The notes: a model not told the origin generated them from the letters alone. 64,000 nt of DNA from Chryseobacterium angstadtii (GCF_001045465.1 NZ_LFND01000003.1:124001-188000), one strand, 5' to 3'; shown: positions 43,091 through 52,505, counted from the stretch's first letter. Translations and numbers: made by a program.

Positions 43091-43712
43091 ATTGAGTAAC
43101 AACGATTAAAGGATTTTATTTTTTAAATCCATCAACAGTATATGAGCTTCTTTTATGTCTTCCACGAATCCTATACAAAGTAAAGGCTAGTTTTTCAAAG
43201 GCTCACCATATCAACAAGAGCCAAAAACCGCCGCTTCTGGTCAATCAATTCCAGGTAATTATAGTGCATTAAAAAATACTTCTTCTTTGTGCTATCAAGC
43301 AAGATAAGCTGATAGTTTTCCGGATATCAGGCAGGCAAAAAGTCATGGGGGCAAATCATCAGGCCAGTTATACAGCGAACTTGTTTTCAAGCCTGCCAGA
43401 AAACATGATTTCAGGACGACAGTCGAGTTATGATCCTGTCCCGCCTGAAAAATATCCGGGATTCAGGGATGAAGGAAGAATTGATGGACAGATTGCTTTC
43501 CGGAAATAAATAAGATCGGCAGGATGGATAGAAAGTCTGAAGGATAGGATGAAAATCGGCAAGAATGCAGGCTTGACGGATTCCTTTTGGAAAATCAGTC
43601 AGTCATTCTATCTGGAAAGAGAACAATAAATATGGCAAGCCATCACGCAGGAGATCCGGTTTGCAGGATAGACCAAATACTATTTTATAATAATTTTTAA
43701 AAATCTAGAAAA
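43091..43712. other. Intergenic region between oriT candidate and the transfer operon
   Basis: About 620 bases of mixed composition, more GC- and purine-rich than other intergenic DNA here, with many recurring short words (TCAGG, ATCGGCA, GGAT). A 54-codon open frame (43345-43509) is listed separately. In the same frame after a stop lies a 26-codon ORF (43549-43629). The last 40 bases are AT-rich and would hold the promoter of the ParA gene. No known gene recognised. Confidence 0.45.
43345..43509 (+). CDS. Possible small ORF of 54 aa in the oriT-proximal region
   Basis: The ATG at 43345 opens a 54-residue frame (MGANHQASYTANLFSS at the start, PPEKYPGFRDEG near the end). The frame is open upstream to 43273. 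The word ISGRQ appears both just upstream of the ATG and within the frame. Composition is protein-like, but the region is repetitive and there is no ribosome-binding support. It may be a chance frame or a remnant of a decayed gene. Confidence 0.2.
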   Translation: MGANHQASYTANLFSSLPENMISGRQSSYDPVPPEKYPGFRDEGRIDGQIAFRK

Positions 43713-44492
43713 ATGGAAAAAAAGAAAAAAACATTATTTGTGGCATTCTCCAGCCAAAAGGGAGGTGTCGGTAAAAGTACTTTCACCGCGATTTTAGCGA
43801 GTACATTACATTATAGTCGAGGACTTAATGTAGCTGTTTTTGACTGCGACTATCCCCAACACAGTCTTGCCCAGATGAGACAGAGAGACCAATCCGCAAT
43901 TATGAAAAATGAGACCTTTAAAAAATTGGCTTTCCAACAATTTAAGACAATAAATAAGAAAGCTTATCCCATATTTCAATGTAAGCCTGAACTTGCCTTA
44001 AAAGAAGCAGAGCAATTTTTAAAATTGTCGCCCATTCCTGTTGACATCATATTTTTTGATCTACCTGGAACAGTTAACACTCCCGGCCTTCTAAGCACTC
44101 TTGCGGGAATGAACCACATTTTTTCTCCGATAACTGCGGATCGCGTTGTGCTTGAAAGTACACTTTCTTTTACCGATGTCATGACCAACGTTTTGATCAA
44201 AAATGGAGAGACCTCGATTGAAACAATTAGACTCTTCTGGAATCAGGTAGACGGCAGGGAAAGGTCTGTTCTATATAACCATTATGATAAAATAATTCAT
44301 GAACTGGGATTGACATTGATGGAAACTAGAGTTACTGACAGCAAACGATTCAGAAAAGAAAGTGAATCAGAAGCGAAAACGGTTTTTAGGTCAACTCTGC
44401 TCCCACCGGATAGAAGACTTGTAAGGTCCTGTAAAATGGATATGTTCATTGAGGAATTTCTGAAAACAATAAAACTGAAGGATAATGGATAA
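43713..44492 (+). CDS. traA: ParA-family ATPase, first gene of the transfer operon (TraA)
   Basis: A 259-aa ATPase of the MinD/ParA type with the deviant Walker A box KGGVGKST at residues 16-23 and a Walker B-like IIFFDLPGTVNT near 112. It is the first gene of the CTnDOT-type tra operon, where it is named TraA. Its role in conjugation is not well defined; partitioning or positioning of the transfer apparatus is usually suggested. Its stop overlaps the next start by eight bases. Confidence 0.9.
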   Translation: MEKKKKTLFVAFSSQKGGVGKSTFTAILASTLHYSRGLNVAVFDCDYPQHSLAQMRQRDQSAIMKNETFKKLAFQQFKTINKKAYPIFQCKPELALKEAEQFLKLSPIPVDIIFFDLPGTVNTPGLLSTLAGMNHIFSPITADRVVLESTLSFTDVMTNVLIKNGETSIETIRLFWNQVDGRERSVLYNHYDKIIHELGLTLMETRVTDSKRFRKESESEAKTVFRSTLLPPDRRLVRSCKMDMFIEEFLKTIKLKDNG

Positions 44493-44883
44493 AAATGAGA
44501 AAAAAGCGAACCTCCCAAAAGTTGATGAAGAATATCTTATGCAAGTTATGGCTGAGGGTACACGGGATCCAAATCTGCCAGTTCAGCAAGAACCTTCTGC
44601 TGAAAATAAGCCTGTGGTGAAAGATAAACCGAAAGGAAAAAGACAGCCAGAAGGAAGCTACGGGGAACTTTTTCTTAAAAATCATTCCATGAACCGAAGA
44701 GGTGAAAAGAGTATCTATATCAGGCCGGAATATCATGAACGTTTATCAAGAATAGTACAGGTTATTGGCGAAGATAAAATCCCGTTGTATGCCTATCTAG
44801 ACAATATTCTGAATCACCACTTTGAACTTTTTGAAAAGGCAATTACAGATGACTTCAATGATAAGTTTAAACCAATCTTCTAA
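44485..44883 (+). CDS. DUF3408-like protein, TraB position
   Basis: A 132-aa protein. The N-terminal half is disordered and charged, and the C-terminal half (about 65-132) has a ribbon-helix-helix-like pattern with KSIYIRPEYHERLSRIVQVI and YLDNILNHHFELFE, typical of DUF3408 proteins in Bacteroidota tra operons. It starts inside the traA 3' end. It is probably a DNA-binding accessory factor working with TraA; function unproven. Confidence 0.8.
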   Translation: MDKNEKKANLPKVDEEYLMQVMAEGTRDPNLPVQQEPSAENKPVVKDKPKGKRQPEGSYGELFLKNHSMNRRGEKSIYIRPEYHERLSRIVQVIGEDKIPLYAYLDNILNHHFELFEKAITDDFNDKFKPIF

Positions 44884-44901
44884 TTATTTCAATTTATAAC
44901 A

Positions 44902-45189
44902 ATGAATATCAAAATGAAAAAACAACAGAATAGCCAATTGAAAAAAACACTTCATATAGATGAGTATGAATGTGCTTTTTTAAAGCCGACAAGTACTGTA
45001 GCCAGATGTGGAAAATCGGTTTACATATGTTCGGATTTTCACAAGAAACTTACCCGGATCGTATGTATCCTTGGGGACGGTGAAATTACCCTCACTGACT
45101 ATATCCATAATGTCCTGAAGCAGCATTTTGAAAATTTCGCTGACGAGATAAACACAATCCATGCCCTGAACCAAAAACCAATATTATAA
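44902..45189 (+). CDS. Second DUF3408-like protein, TraC position
   Basis: A 95-aa paralogue of the preceding gene product. The conserved block is SVYICSDFHKKLTRIVCILG and YIHNVLKQHFENFADEI, aligning with KSIYIRPEYHERL and NILNHHFELF next door. It lacks the long disordered N-terminus. Starts at 44902 or at the second ATG (44914). Tandem DUF3408 genes after parA are usual in this operon type. Confidence 0.78.
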   Translation: MNIKMKKQQNSQLKKTLHIDEYECAFLKPTSTVARCGKSVYICSDFHKKLTRIVCILGDGEITLTDYIHNVLKQHFENFADEINTIHALNQKPIL

Positions 45190-45191
45190 CG

Positions 45192-45806
45192 ATGGAAGTA
45201 TTGATTTTAATCTTTCTTTTAACAATAATCATTCTTTTGTTGAAAGATAAATTGGTTATAAACAAAATTACAAGAACTCAGATCGTCGCTCCTAAGAAAG
45301 ATCAGAAGGATATCATGGGCAAATCCAACTATGATGGAAGACTTACCGCGCCAAGTGTATCCACTGAAAGCCAAATAAATGAGCGAAAGGATAAAGAGAA
45401 TAATTTTGAAATGAAAACCGAGGGAAAGGGTTTAGAACATCCTGTTCCAGATGGAAATTCTGATGAAAATTCCGAAGAGCAAATTGACTACGAGGAAGAA
45501 GAGGAAGAATTTAAAAACATGGGACTTCCAAATGATGTCAGAGGGTATGCCAAAGGGGTTTCCTTTCAGGAACTCAATGATGCCGGGCAGGTATTAAGGA
45601 ACAATGATCCGGAACCTGTTTCAGTTAAAAAGGCCGTTGCTGTAGTTCGTAAAATAGAAGGTACCGACCTGTTCTATCTTTTGGAAAATGCTATGGAAGG
45701 TTCATCCCGTAAGATCGCAGATCTTTTGAATAAGAATTTGCCAAACGAAGAAGAACCTAAAACTTCTGAAAACAGTGATGATTTTAACATTGGGGATTTT
45801 ATTTAA
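45192..45806 (+). CDS. traD: TraD-position conjugation protein with N-terminal membrane anchor
   Basis: A 204-aa protein. One N-terminal hydrophobic helix (MEVLILIFLLTIIILLL) is followed by an acidic low-complexity stretch (about 80-110, EEQIDYEEEEEEF) and a conserved C-terminal region with VSFQELNDAGQVLRN and FYLLENAMEGSSRKIADLLN. It is found at the TraD position of Bacteroidota tra operons; biochemical role unknown. It starts two bases after the preceding stop. Confidence 0.7.
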   Translation: MEVLILIFLLTIIILLLKDKLVINKITRTQIVAPKKDQKDIMGKSNYDGRLTAPSVSTESQINERKDKENNFEMKTEGKGLEHPVPDGNSDENSEEQIDYEEEEEEFKNMGLPNDVRGYAKGVSFQELNDAGQVLRNNDPEPVSVKKAVAVVRKIEGTDLFYLLENAMEGSSRKIADLLNKNLPNEEEPKTSENSDDFNIGDFI

Positions 45807-46018
45807 GATCCCCTTTGTTTTTTTACCGGCTTTCAAGTCATTAGTTCTTTAAAAAATCCTTCTCATTATTTGCCGTTGAAGTACAAAACCTGTTATATGA
45901 TTTATTTTTAGGGCGACAGCGCAATTGAAAGACAAAAGATGCCCTAAAATTCCTTTTAAACAATGCTATTGCTTTTCCAAACATTTTTGCTCCATAACAA
46001 TAACAAATATTCATTATT

Positions 46019-47557
46019 ATGGAACAGACCAAAAGACAACTCCCGGAAATTGAAATAAGTGGAACTGTTTTTCAATTTGACATTGATAGGCTTGCTCTTA
46101 TAGAAAAAGACAATCCAGCCAATTCGATCAGCTTTGCCTACATGGAAGATCATGGGACACACTATTCCTTTAATTACAGCCCAATCTCTAAAAATCACGA
46201 TTTTATCGTTATCGATCCCGAATTTGACGACACTGGAAAAATTATCCTTGATCCTTATTTTGAGACCAGCCAGAATGTTAAAATTCCAAGGATTACAGAG
46301 ATTGATCCATTAGGGTTTAGCCAGAAGTACAATTGCACCAGCAAAGATATGGTTGAGAAGACTGACTTTGAATTGATGGTTAACCAGGATGTTTACAATA
46401 AGAGAATTGACGGTCATCCCGTCAAAGTAAACATTTGCGGCAATCAATATGTTGTTGATCCGGACAATGATATCTTATGGTCGATTCAGGGAAAACCGGA
46501 CATTGACCTTGACCTGGTTAGAGATTATTATAGTGACAAAAACAGAGCATATAATATATTGTATGAACCTGCAACCGGACGGGTTATTGATCTCAAAAAG
46601 GAAAGTGTTATGGATACTGAGTCTGTTAGGCTTGTGGAGATTCCAGACATAAGAACCATAGATCCTATAGGTAAAAACCATGCGGCAAAATTACCGCTAA
46701 AATTTGGCCTTTTATACCATGATCTAAAGCTTGAATACGACCTTGCCTACAGTCTGAACGAAATTAGCCAGGTTATACCAGCAAATAGGAATGATCAGGG
46801 CCAACTGGAATTACTGATCGAGGGGACTACATTTATTGTCGATATCAATAGATTTGAGTTCCGTGACAAGTCCGATCCAAATAATGTAATTCCGTTAAAA
46901 GAAATGCAGGACAGTGGTGATGGATATCTGATCGAATATAATGACAAGGATATTCACTTACCTGAATTTGTTGTACTTGATCCTTCAGGCATGGCAAAAA
47001 AATACAACGTCTCCATCATGGAAGTGGAATCGCATGATGACTTTCATTTTATGGTTGATCAACAGGCTTTTCACAGCCGGATGCAGGGCAAACTTCCAAC
47101 TATCGATATTGAAGGCCATACCTTTACTGTTGACATCAGGATGAATATGCTCCGTTCGGCAACTGATTTCGCATCTAAAGGGATAAATTTTGATGATATT
47201 GACCACTATTATTCGGAAGAGAAAGATGCTTATCTCATTCCGTACGATCCCATAAAACATGAATTTCGCGAATTGGACTACGCAAATATTTCCAGCATTC
47301 CAAAAGATCTGATCGCCATTGAATTTCCATTTCAAACAAAACTTGATCCGATTGGATGGAACCGTGAAGGTGGGTGGGATCTGAAAAGTGATTTAAAATG
47401 GCTTGGCGTACAGAGCCATTTTGAAGCCAAGAAAATTCTCTGGGAAAAAACTTTTATTGTTGATGTCATCAAAGAAAATAAGGAAAAACAACAAAAAAGT
47501 CAGGACAATCAAAAGGCCAATAATCAGTCAAAGAAAAGTAAAGGGCGGAAATTCTAA
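46019..47557 (+). CDS. Unknown 512-aa protein with internal tandem duplication
   Basis: Not a family I can name. The protein consists of two homologous halves of about 230 residues. Matching segments: EISGTVFQFDIDRLALIEK with LIEGTTFIVDINRFEFRDK; DFELMVNQDVYNKRIDGHPV with DFHFMVDQQAFHSRMQGKLP; ICGNQYVVDPDNDIL with IEGHTFTVDIRMNML; and YYSDKNRAYNILYEP with YYSEEKDAYLIPYDP. Each half is strand-rich and acidic with recurring (T/L)DP(I/L)G motifs. The tail is Lys/Gln-rich. No signal peptide. It sits between traD and traE with its own terminator, so it is likely an ICE accessory protein. Confidence 0.72.
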   Translation: MEQTKRQLPEIEISGTVFQFDIDRLALIEKDNPANSISFAYMEDHGTHYSFNYSPISKNHDFIVIDPEFDDTGKIILDPYFETSQNVKIPRITEIDPLGFSQKYNCTSKDMVEKTDFELMVNQDVYNKRIDGHPVKVNICGNQYVVDPDNDILWSIQGKPDIDLDLVRDYYSDKNRAYNILYEPATGRVIDLKKESVMDTESVRLVEIPDIRTIDPIGKNHAAKLPLKFGLLYHDLKLEYDLAYSLNEISQVIPANRNDQGQLELLIEGTTFIVDINRFEFRDKSDPNNVIPLKEMQDSGDGYLIEYNDKDIHLPEFVVLDPSGMAKKYNVSIMEVESHDDFHFMVDQQAFHSRMQGKLPTIDIEGHTFTVDIRMNMLRSATDFASKGINFDDIDHYYSEEKDAYLIPYDPIKHEFRELDYANISSIPKDLIAIEFPFQTKLDPIGWNREGGWDLKSDLKWLGVQSHFEAKKILWEKTFIVDVIKENKEKQQKSQDNQKANNQSKKSKGRKF

Positions 47558-47577
47558 CCATTTCAAACTATAAGATT

Positions 47578-47612
47578 AAAAGTGCTAGTTCTTAGAATCT
47601 AGCACTTTTTTT
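47578..47612 (+). terminator. Intrinsic terminator before traE
   Basis: An 11-bp perfect stem (AAAAGTGCTAG with CTAGCACTTTT, loop of ten) followed by a T run, 21 bases after the preceding stop. It splits the transfer region into two transcription units. Bases 47613-47828 must contain the traE promoter; a small CCTGCA-GGG-TGCAGG hairpin lies at 47785-47799 in the leader. Confidence 0.87.
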
Positions 47613-47828
47613 TGTTCCCCAGAAAGATAAAATCGTCCCATCCGCTGACCTGTATTCTAGGGTTATAAATACTCATTATTTAGGTCGCAAAAGTACCCCC
47701 TGACAACCTTAGAAAGCCAAATAATTCCACGGATTTCCAATTTAAAAGAGTGCTTTCAATTCTATCTCACATTTGCCATGTAAGCCTGCAGGGTGCAGGA
47801 AAAGAATAACAAAAAATTCGATTAAAAC

Positions 47829-48134
47829 ATGGAAAAACAAAGAAAAAGAATTTTGATGACAGCATTGTTAATGATGTCAACTTTTGGCGCATTTGCCCAG
47901 GGAAACGGTCAGGGCGGTATTCAGGAAGCAACTCAAATGGTTACTTCTTATTTTGATCCTGCAACAAAATTGGTTTATGCTATCGGCGCAGTAGTCGGGC
48001 TGATTGGAGGTGTCAAGGTTTACAACAAATTTAGCTCTGGTGACCCCGATACCAGTAAGACTGCTGCCAGTTGGTTTGGAGCATGTATTTTTTTAATTGT
48101 CGCGGCTACGATCTTACGATCATTCTTCCTGTAG
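47829..48134 (+). CDS. traE: TraE (DUF4134), putative pilin-like membrane subunit
   Basis: A 101-aa protein with an N-terminal signal/membrane helix (about 9-24, ending GAFAQ) and two further helices (about 46-62 and 78-98) with glycine-rich YAIGAVVGLIGGVKVYNKF. This is the DUF4134/TraE layout, similar in size and topology to VirB2-type subunits of mating channels. It heads the structural part of the tra operon. Confidence 0.88.
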   Translation: MEKQRKRILMTALLMMSTFGAFAQGNGQGGIQEATQMVTSYFDPATKLVYAIGAVVGLIGGVKVYNKFSSGDPDTSKTAASWFGACIFLIVAATILRSFFL

Positions 48135-48164
48135 CCTTCAATTCAAACCTTCAAATCAACAGCT

Positions 48165-48998
48165 ATGACGACAGCAAAAAAAATAGTTACTCCATTAACA
48201 TATTATGGGGGTAAACAAAAACTCGCAAAGGTTATAATTCCTCTTATCCCGCCACATAAAACATACGTTGAGCCTTTTGTCGGTGGCGGGGCTATATTTT
48301 GGTCAAAACCTATTACCGAGGTTGAAGTTATCAACGACTACAATAGGGAATTGATCAATTTCTACGAAATGGTCCAAAACCAGTTCGTAGAATTGGAAAA
48401 GCTGATCAGAATAAGTCTCCACAGTAGATCCTTACACAACGACGCCCTAGTGATTTACAACAACCCTCACTTATTTGACAGGTTAAAGCGTGCCTGGGCA
48501 GTATGGGTTCTCTGTAACCAATCCTTTAGTTCAATTATCGGGGACACCTGGGGCTACGACAAAACCAGTTCTACGAGCGCCAGAAAGATCAGCAATAAGC
48601 GCAACTCATTTTCAGAGGAATATGCGATCAGGTTACAGAATGTTCAGATCGAGAATACCGATGCTCTCCGCATCATTAATTCACGCGATCACATTTCTGC
48701 ATTTCATTACTGTGATCCACCATATTACAATTCTGACTGTGGCCATTATGACGGCTATACGAGAGAAGATTATTCCTCACTCCTACGGTGCCTGTCCCAG
48801 ATCAGTGGGAAATTTCTGCTGAGCAGTTATCCGAGCCCTGAGTTAAAGCAATACATAAAAAACGAGGGCTGGTACACTTTACAGATGCAGTCCAGTGTAA
48901 TGGTGGATAATGCACATGGAAAACCGCATAAAAAGAAGATTGAGGTCTTGACGGCGAATTACGACCTGAACGCAATTCAGGGAACTATAAACTTTTAG
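48165..48998 (+). CDS. DNA adenine methylase (D12 class, Dam-like) inside the tra operon
   Basis: N6-adenine methyltransferase of 277 aa. The SAM-binding motif is seen as YYGGKQKLA (about 13-21) with FVGGGAIF (about 39-46), and the catalytic motif DPPY lies near 183-186 (HYCDPPYYNSDCGHY). No restriction gene is adjacent, so it is an orphan methylase. It sits between traE and traF with gaps of 30 and nine bases, so it is expressed with the mating machinery. A protective role for the entering DNA against recipient restriction is plausible but inferred; target sequence unknown. Confidence 0.88.
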   Translation: MTTAKKIVTPLTYYGGKQKLAKVIIPLIPPHKTYVEPFVGGGAIFWSKPITEVEVINDYNRELINFYEMVQNQFVELEKLIRISLHSRSLHNDALVIYNNPHLFDRLKRAWAVWVLCNQSFSSIIGDTWGYDKTSSTSARKISNKRNSFSEEYAIRLQNVQIENTDALRIINSRDHISAFHYCDPPYYNSDCGHYDGYTREDYSSLLRCLSQISGKFLLSSYPSPELKQYIKNEGWYTLQMQSSVMVDNAHGKPHKKKIEVLTANYDLNAIQGTINF

Positions 48999-49007
48999 AC
49001 CATACCG

Positions 49008-49343
49008 ATGAAAACATTTAATATCAATAAAGGTGTGGGCCGTTCGGTTGAATTTAAAGGGCTTAAGGCCCAGTACCTTTTCATTTTTGCGGCAGGTCTT
49101 CTGGGTGTATTGATCCTGGTCATGATCATGTACATGATTGGTCTAAACTCCTATGTATGCCTTGTACTGGGAACTACGGGATCATCGGTTCTCATCTGGC
49201 AGACTTTCTCACTTAATGGGAAGTATGGTGAACATGGACTTATGAAAATAGCTTCAAAAAAGCGACATCCTAGGTTCATTATCAGCCAAAAGCGGATTTA
49301 TCGCTTACTAAAATCCAAGTTGAATTTCAAATCAATCAAATAA
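49008..49343 (+). CDS. traF: TraF (DUF4133) membrane protein
   Basis: A 111-aa protein with two membrane helices (about 25-43 and 48-66; LFIFAAGLLGVLILVMIMYM is the first) and a basic C-terminal tail. VirB3-like in size and topology, and encoded directly before the VirB4-type ATPase as in other Bacteroidota tra operons. Its stop overlaps the traG start (TAATG). Confidence 0.88.
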   Translation: MKTFNINKGVGRSVEFKGLKAQYLFIFAAGLLGVLILVMIMYMIGLNSYVCLVLGTTGSSVLIWQTFSLNGKYGEHGLMKIASKKRHPRFIISQKRIYRLLKSKLNFKSIK

Positions 49344-51850
49344 TGAGAAATATGGCAAAGACAAGGACACTTGAATCAAGGTTTCCGCTACTTGCAGTTG
49401 AAGAGAACTGTATTATATCGAAAGAAGCGGACATCACTGTATGTTTCAAAGTTATCCTTCCGGAAGTATTTACGGTATCATCTGCTGAGTATGATGCAAT
49501 GCACTCTGCCTGGCATAAAGCGATAAAAACCTTGCCCGATCATTCAATCGTGCTAAAACAGGATTGGTTCATTAAAGAGAGTTATGAACCGGATCTTTCC
49601 AAAGAAGATATAAGCTTTTTAGGGAAATCCTATCAACAGCATTTCAATGAGCGACCATTCTTAAACCATTACTGTTATCTATTTCTGACCAAGACCAGTA
49701 AGGAAAGAATGCGGATGCAATCTAATTTCTCCTCGCTTTGCAAAGGTGTCTTGATACCCAAAGAAATACGTGACAAAGAAAACATCCATAGGTTCATGGA
49801 GGCCGTGGCACAGTTTGAACGGATTTTAAATGACAGTGGATTTATATCTCTTGAAAGGCTTACGAGTGAGGAAATTACCGGAACTGACAATGTTCCTGGC
49901 CTCCTTGACCAATACTTAACCCTTTCAAGAGCCAAAGATGAACCTTTACAGGACATATCTCTTGGAAACGAAGAAGTGCGCGTTGGTAATAAAAGGCTCT
50001 GTGTACATACCTTATCGGACACCGATGATCTTCCTGGTACTGTTTCAATAGATAGCAGGTACGAGAAACTATCAACGGACCGTAGTGACTGTTTACTGTC
50101 ATTTGCTTCACCTGTTGGTTTGTTGCTTAACTGTAATCATATCTACAACCAATACATCTTTTTGGATAATTCTGACGATAACCTCAGAAAATTTGAGAAA
50201 TCCGCACGGAACATGCATTCGTTGGCAAAGTATAGCCGAAGCAATCAGATAAATCGGGAATGGATCGAAAAATATCTCAATGAAGCGCATTCTTTTGGTC
50301 TTTCTTCGATAAGGGCACATTTCAATGTGATAGCCTGGTCAGATGATCCTGCAGAGTTGAAACGTATAAAAAATGATACCGGCAGTGCACTGGCCCTAAT
50401 GGAATGCAAGCCAAGACATAACACTGTTGATGTCGCTACGCTGTTTTGGGCAGCAATGCCCGGCAATGCAGGCGACTTTCCAAGTGAGGAAAGCTTCTAT
50501 ACGTTTATTGAACCAGCGCTCTGTTTTTTTACCGAGGAAACAAATTACCATGATTCCCCCTCTCATTTCGGGATAAAAATGGCAGATCGGCTCACGGGAA
50601 AACCAGTTCATCTGGATATATCTGATTTCCCGATGAAAAAAGGTATCATCACAAACAGAAATAAATTCATTCTTGGTCCTTCCGGTTCGGGCAAGTCTTT
50701 TTTCACTAACCACATGGTTCGCCAATACTGGGAACAGGGATCGCATGTTTTATTGATCGATACCGGGAATTCATATCAGGGGTTATGTGAAATGATAAAG
50801 GGTAAGACCAAAGGGCAAGACGGGGTATATTTCACTTACACCGAAGATAATCCAATATCCTTTAACCCATTCTATACAGACGACAACGTTTTTGATATTG
50901 AAAAAAGGGAAAGTATTAAGACGCTTATCCTAACACTATGGAAGCGAGATGATGAACCACCAAAACGTTCAGAAGAAGTTGCTTTATCGAATGCGGTAAG
51001 CGGGTACATCGAACATATTAAAAACAGCGATGTTAAACCGTCCTTCAATGGATTTTACGAATATGTCAAGAACGAATACAAGCAAGTTCTCCAAGCCAAG
51101 GAAGTCCGGGAAAAAGACTTTGACCTTGCCAATTTTCTAAATGTGCTAGAGCCTTACTATAAAGGTGGAGAATATGACTATTTACTAAATTCCGAAAAGG
51201 AGCTGGATCTACTGAATAAACGGTTTATTGTTTTCGAAATCGACGCTATCAAGGATCATAAAATTCTTTTCCCCATTGTGACCATTATTATAATGGAAAC
51301 TTTTATCAATAAGATGAGGCGGTTAAAGGGTATCCGGAAGCTAATTCTGATTGAAGAGGCTTGGAAAGCGATAGCAAAAGAAGGTTTCGCGGAATACATA
51401 AAATACCTCTTTAAAACGGTCAGAAAATTCTTCGGAGAAGCAATCGTCGTGACCCAAGAGGTAGATGACATCATTCATTCACCCGTGGTCAAAGAGACTA
51501 TCATCAACAACTCTGATTGCAAAATTCTCCTTGATCAGCGTAAATATATGAATAAGTTCGATGACATCCAAGCGATGCTAGGTCTTACCGAAAAAGAGAA
51601 ATCCCAGATACTTTCGATCAATATGAACAATGATCCTTCCAGAAAATATAAGGAAGTATGGATCGGGCTTGGGGGCACTCACTCTGCAGTCTACGCAACG
51701 GAGGTTTCAATGGCCGAATATTATGCCTATACCACGGAAGAAACCGAAAAACTGGAGGTCATGCAACTGGCTGAGGAACTCGGCGGGAATGTTGAGCATG
51801 CCATAAAACGCATTGTTCTCAAAAATACCGCAAATCAAAATAATAATTAA
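49343..51850 (+). CDS. traG: TraG, VirB4-type conjugation ATPase
   Basis: The motor ATPase of the mating channel, 835 aa. The Walker A motif GPSGSGKSFFTNHMV lies near residue 445 and Walker B LILIEEAWKAIAKEG near 665, with a conserved VVTQEVDDI segment near 707. The N-terminal half (DUF3875-like) carries LPLLAVEENCIISKEADITV-type features. The start at 49343 overlaps the traF stop by one base; an alternative ATG is at 49352. Full length and intact. Confidence 0.94.
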   Translation: MRNMAKTRTLESRFPLLAVEENCIISKEADITVCFKVILPEVFTVSSAEYDAMHSAWHKAIKTLPDHSIVLKQDWFIKESYEPDLSKEDISFLGKSYQQHFNERPFLNHYCYLFLTKTSKERMRMQSNFSSLCKGVLIPKEIRDKENIHRFMEAVAQFERILNDSGFISLERLTSEEITGTDNVPGLLDQYLTLSRAKDEPLQDISLGNEEVRVGNKRLCVHTLSDTDDLPGTVSIDSRYEKLSTDRSDCLLSFASPVGLLLNCNHIYNQYIFLDNSDDNLRKFEKSARNMHSLAKYSRSNQINREWIEKYLNEAHSFGLSSIRAHFNVIAWSDDPAELKRIKNDTGSALALMECKPRHNTVDVATLFWAAMPGNAGDFPSEESFYTFIEPALCFFTEETNYHDSPSHFGIKMADRLTGKPVHLDISDFPMKKGIITNRNKFILGPSGSGKSFFTNHMVRQYWEQGSHVLLIDTGNSYQGLCEMIKGKTKGQDGVYFTYTEDNPISFNPFYTDDNVFDIEKRESIKTLILTLWKRDDEPPKRSEEVALSNAVSGYIEHIKNSDVKPSFNGFYEYVKNEYKQVLQAKEVREKDFDLANFLNVLEPYYKGGEYDYLLNSEKELDLLNKRFIVFEIDAIKDHKILFPIVTIIIMETFINKMRRLKGIRKLILIEEAWKAIAKEGFAEYIKYLFKTVRKFFGEAIVVTQEVDDIIHSPVVKETIINNSDCKILLDQRKYMNKFDDIQAMLGLTEKEKSQILSINMNNDPSRKYKEVWIGLGGTHSAVYATEVSMAEYYAYTTEETEKLEVMQLAEELGGNVEHAIKRIVLKNTANQNNN

Positions 51851-51869
51851 TCTCTAAAATTTTAAAACA

Positions 51870-52502
51870 ATGAAAAAGATCATTTTCATGGTGATGATGG
51901 CATTTACATTCGCCTTCACACCATTAGCAAAGGCGCAGTGGGTAGTAACCGATCCGACAAATCTTGCATCGGGTATTGTCAACAGTGCAAACGAGATTGT
52001 CCAGACATCCTCGACAGTTTCAAATGTAATCAAGAATTTCAACGAAGTCAAGCGAGTCTATGAGCAAGGAAAAGAATACTACGATAAGCTCAAGGCTGTA
52101 AATAATCTAGTAAAAGACGCGCGCAAAGTTCAGCAAACAGTTTTACTCGTTGGCGATGTATCTGAAATGTACGTTACCAATTTTGGTAAAATGATGAATG
52201 ACCCCAATTTCAAACCGAATGAACTGGCAGCCATTGCAAACGGCTATTCTGCCTTGCTTAATGAGAGTACTGAGCTTTTAAAAGAATTAAAGCAGATTAT
52301 CACTGCCAACGGCCTATCTCTTAATGACAAGGAAAGAATGGAAGTTATTGATAAAGTATACAAGGAAGTAAGGGAATACCATGCCCTTGTAAAATACTTT
52401 ACCAACAAAAATATTTCCGTGAGTATCATTCGTGCCAAGAAGAAAAACAATACCCAACGAGTTCTTGAACTCTATGGAAATCCTGATCAAAAATATTGGT
52501 AA
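51870..52502 (+). CDS. traI: TraI (DUF4141), exported VirB5-like component
   Basis: A 210-aa protein with a signal peptide (about 1-22, ending AKAQ). A helical body follows with NLASGIVNSANEIVQTSSTV and repeated amphipathic helices, as in DUF4141/TraI of Bacteroidota conjugation systems. It is VirB5-like in position and topology. It ends RVLELYGNPDQKYW and is followed three bases later by traJ. Confidence 0.88.
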   Translation: MKKIIFMVMMAFTFAFTPLAKAQWVVTDPTNLASGIVNSANEIVQTSSTVSNVIKNFNEVKRVYEQGKEYYDKLKAVNNLVKDARKVQQTVLLVGDVSEMYVTNFGKMMNDPNFKPNELAAIANGYSALLNESTELLKELKQIITANGLSLNDKERMEVIDKVYKEVREYHALVKYFTNKNISVSIIRAKKKNNTQRVLELYGNPDQKYW

Positions 52503-52505
52503 ATC

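Noticed and set aside
47613..47828. Possible extra small gene before traE
   Set aside because: Stops occur in all frames on the plus strand and the only structure is a terminator and a short leader hairpin.
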